15,863 nucleotides of DNA, from positions 1 through 15,863 of the forward strand of contig JBJHBY010000062.1 of assembly GCA_050485745.1 (NCBI GenBank). The letters run 5' to 3'. The notes beneath the pieces were generated by a model. The model was not told where the DNA came from. It saw nothing but the letters and a program-made list of their open reading frames with translations, and ran no database searches. Source of the stretch: JBJHBY01 sp050485745 (lineage in GTDB: Bacteria > Pseudomonadota > Gammaproteobacteria > Pseudomonadales > CAMLJR01). Position 1 is the first letter of the stretch. Each line of letters opens with the position of its first letter. A program made the translations under genes and the position numbers. Shown here piece after piece: positions 15,202 to 15,863 of this stretch.

Positions 15202-15863
15202 TCAAACTCTCCAGCCGGAGAGCCGGGCCATGAACGCGGTGCGGGTGCGAGCGATGTCCTCGTGAAGACCGATGCGCGCGAGCGTGGTCACGGGTGCCTC
15301 TGCCCGGTTGATCCCGCGCCGGGTCGTGACCGCGCCACGATAGGTGGCTCGCACCAGGGCCTCGGCTTCCGCCGAATAGTCACCATTGGGATAGCAAAAC
15401 AGTTCCACCGGTTGCTGCAGCTCGTTTTCCAGGCGCTCCCGGCTGTCACGGATCTCCCGCGCTGCGCGCTCGCCGGGAAGTCCCTGCACCAGGCGGGTGT
15501 GGTGGCAGGTGTGGCTGCCGATCTCGAACAGCCCCGATCGGGCCAGCTCGCGCAGCTGCTCCCAGTCCATCAGGTCCGGCGGCAGGGTTTGCGGGCCCAG
15601 TGCTCGTTCCATGCGCGACAGGTGCTCTGCAAGGGTGTCATCATCCAGGGCCTTGCAGGCGAGAATCGCCGCAGCGCGATGCTCGGGGTTTCCCGCGGCC
15701 AGGGACAGGTCGGCCACACGCTCCCGCAGCCAGGCGAAGCTGGCCTCATCCGCGGCGCGTTCTCCGGCTCTCGCCAGCAGCCGCGCGAGACGGTTAGGCC
15801 AGAATGACTGGCGGGTGCCGATCATGTGAGAGACCGCGAACACGGTGGCGGGAAGCTCCAGTT
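15202..15863 (-). CDS. Polysaccharide deacetylase family protein (5' end outside window)
   Basis: About 219 residues are visible and the frame runs off the window without a start. The first visible part, LELPATVFAVSHMIGTRQSF, is the strand just after the missing N-terminal TFDDGY metal motif of NodB-type carbohydrate esterases (CE4). The second metal motif is present as EIGSHTCHH (SHTxxH form), and FCYPNGDYSAEAEALVRATY supplies the conserved YPNG/YP segment. These enzymes remove N-acetyl groups from surface polysaccharides or peptidoglycan. A long helical insert (about 45 residues) separates the first part from the SHT motif. It is coupled to the ATP-grasp gene with a 4-nt gap, pointing to an exopolysaccharide or cell-envelope cluster beyond the window edge. 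The GTG at 15843 is not a credible start. Confidence 0.88.
   Translation of the reverse strand, partial: LELPATVFAVSHMIGTRQSFWPNRLARLLARAGERAADEASFAWLRERVADLSLAAGNPEHRAAAILACKALDDDTLAEHLSRMERALGPQTLPPDLMDWEQLRELARSGLFEIGSHTCHHTRLVQGLPGERAAREIRDSRERLENELQQPVELFCYPNGDYSAEAEALVRATYRGAVTTRRGINRAEAPVTTLARIGLHEDIARTRTAFMARLSGWRV

Overview
The window reads as chromosomal DNA from a GC-rich gammaproteobacterium, probably on the Pseudomonas/Marinobacter/Alcanivorax/Halomonas side of the class. I base this on the ribosomal and RNA polymerase alpha proteins, which are E. coli-like throughout, and on the gene order alpha operon - uvrA - YajR-like MFS - ssb. From memory the same uvrA-MFS-ssb order occurs in Pseudomonas, where catalase and bacterioferritin genes lie between rplQ and uvrA; here they are absent. 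The genus cannot be settled from the sequence alone.

Layout. Positions 1-237 are the end of the spc operon (3' end of secY, then rpmJ). Positions 249-3338 are the alpha operon (rpsM, rpsK, rpsD, rpoA, rplQ), with a good sigma-70 promoter and a leader before rpsM. It closes with a perfect bidirectional terminator shared with the convergent uvrA (3434-6322, minus strand). A divergent promoter region (6323-6560) separates uvrA from a YajR-like MFS transporter, followed by ssb. This is housekeeping DNA.

From 8566 onward the region is more variable. A minus-strand pair encodes a 6-pyruvoyltetrahydropterin synthase (PTPS)-fold protein and a short-chain dehydrogenase (SDR), which together look like a pterin-modifying module. 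Divergent from it is a tightly coupled plus-strand operon: an RmlD-like Rossmann protein that has lost the SDR catalytic Tyr and Lys, then moaB and moeA of molybdenum cofactor synthesis (overlaps of 4 nt and 1 nt). Convergent to moeA is a YcaD-type MFS transporter. Upstream of that gene lie a 12-bp direct repeat and a strong hairpin terminator for the next minus-strand unit, an ATP-grasp enzyme and a polysaccharide deacetylase (cut by the window edge), which look like the end of a cell-surface polysaccharide cluster.

The most interesting point is the PTPS-like protein. It keeps the three zinc-binding histidines but lacks the usual catalytic Cys, the Asp-His partner His and the pterin-anchoring Glu. 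It is paired with a fully intact SDR and sits back to back with molybdopterin genes. The catalytically degenerate RmlD-like protein fused into the moaB-moeA operon is the second. No mobile elements, CRISPR arrays, tRNA or rRNA genes were seen.
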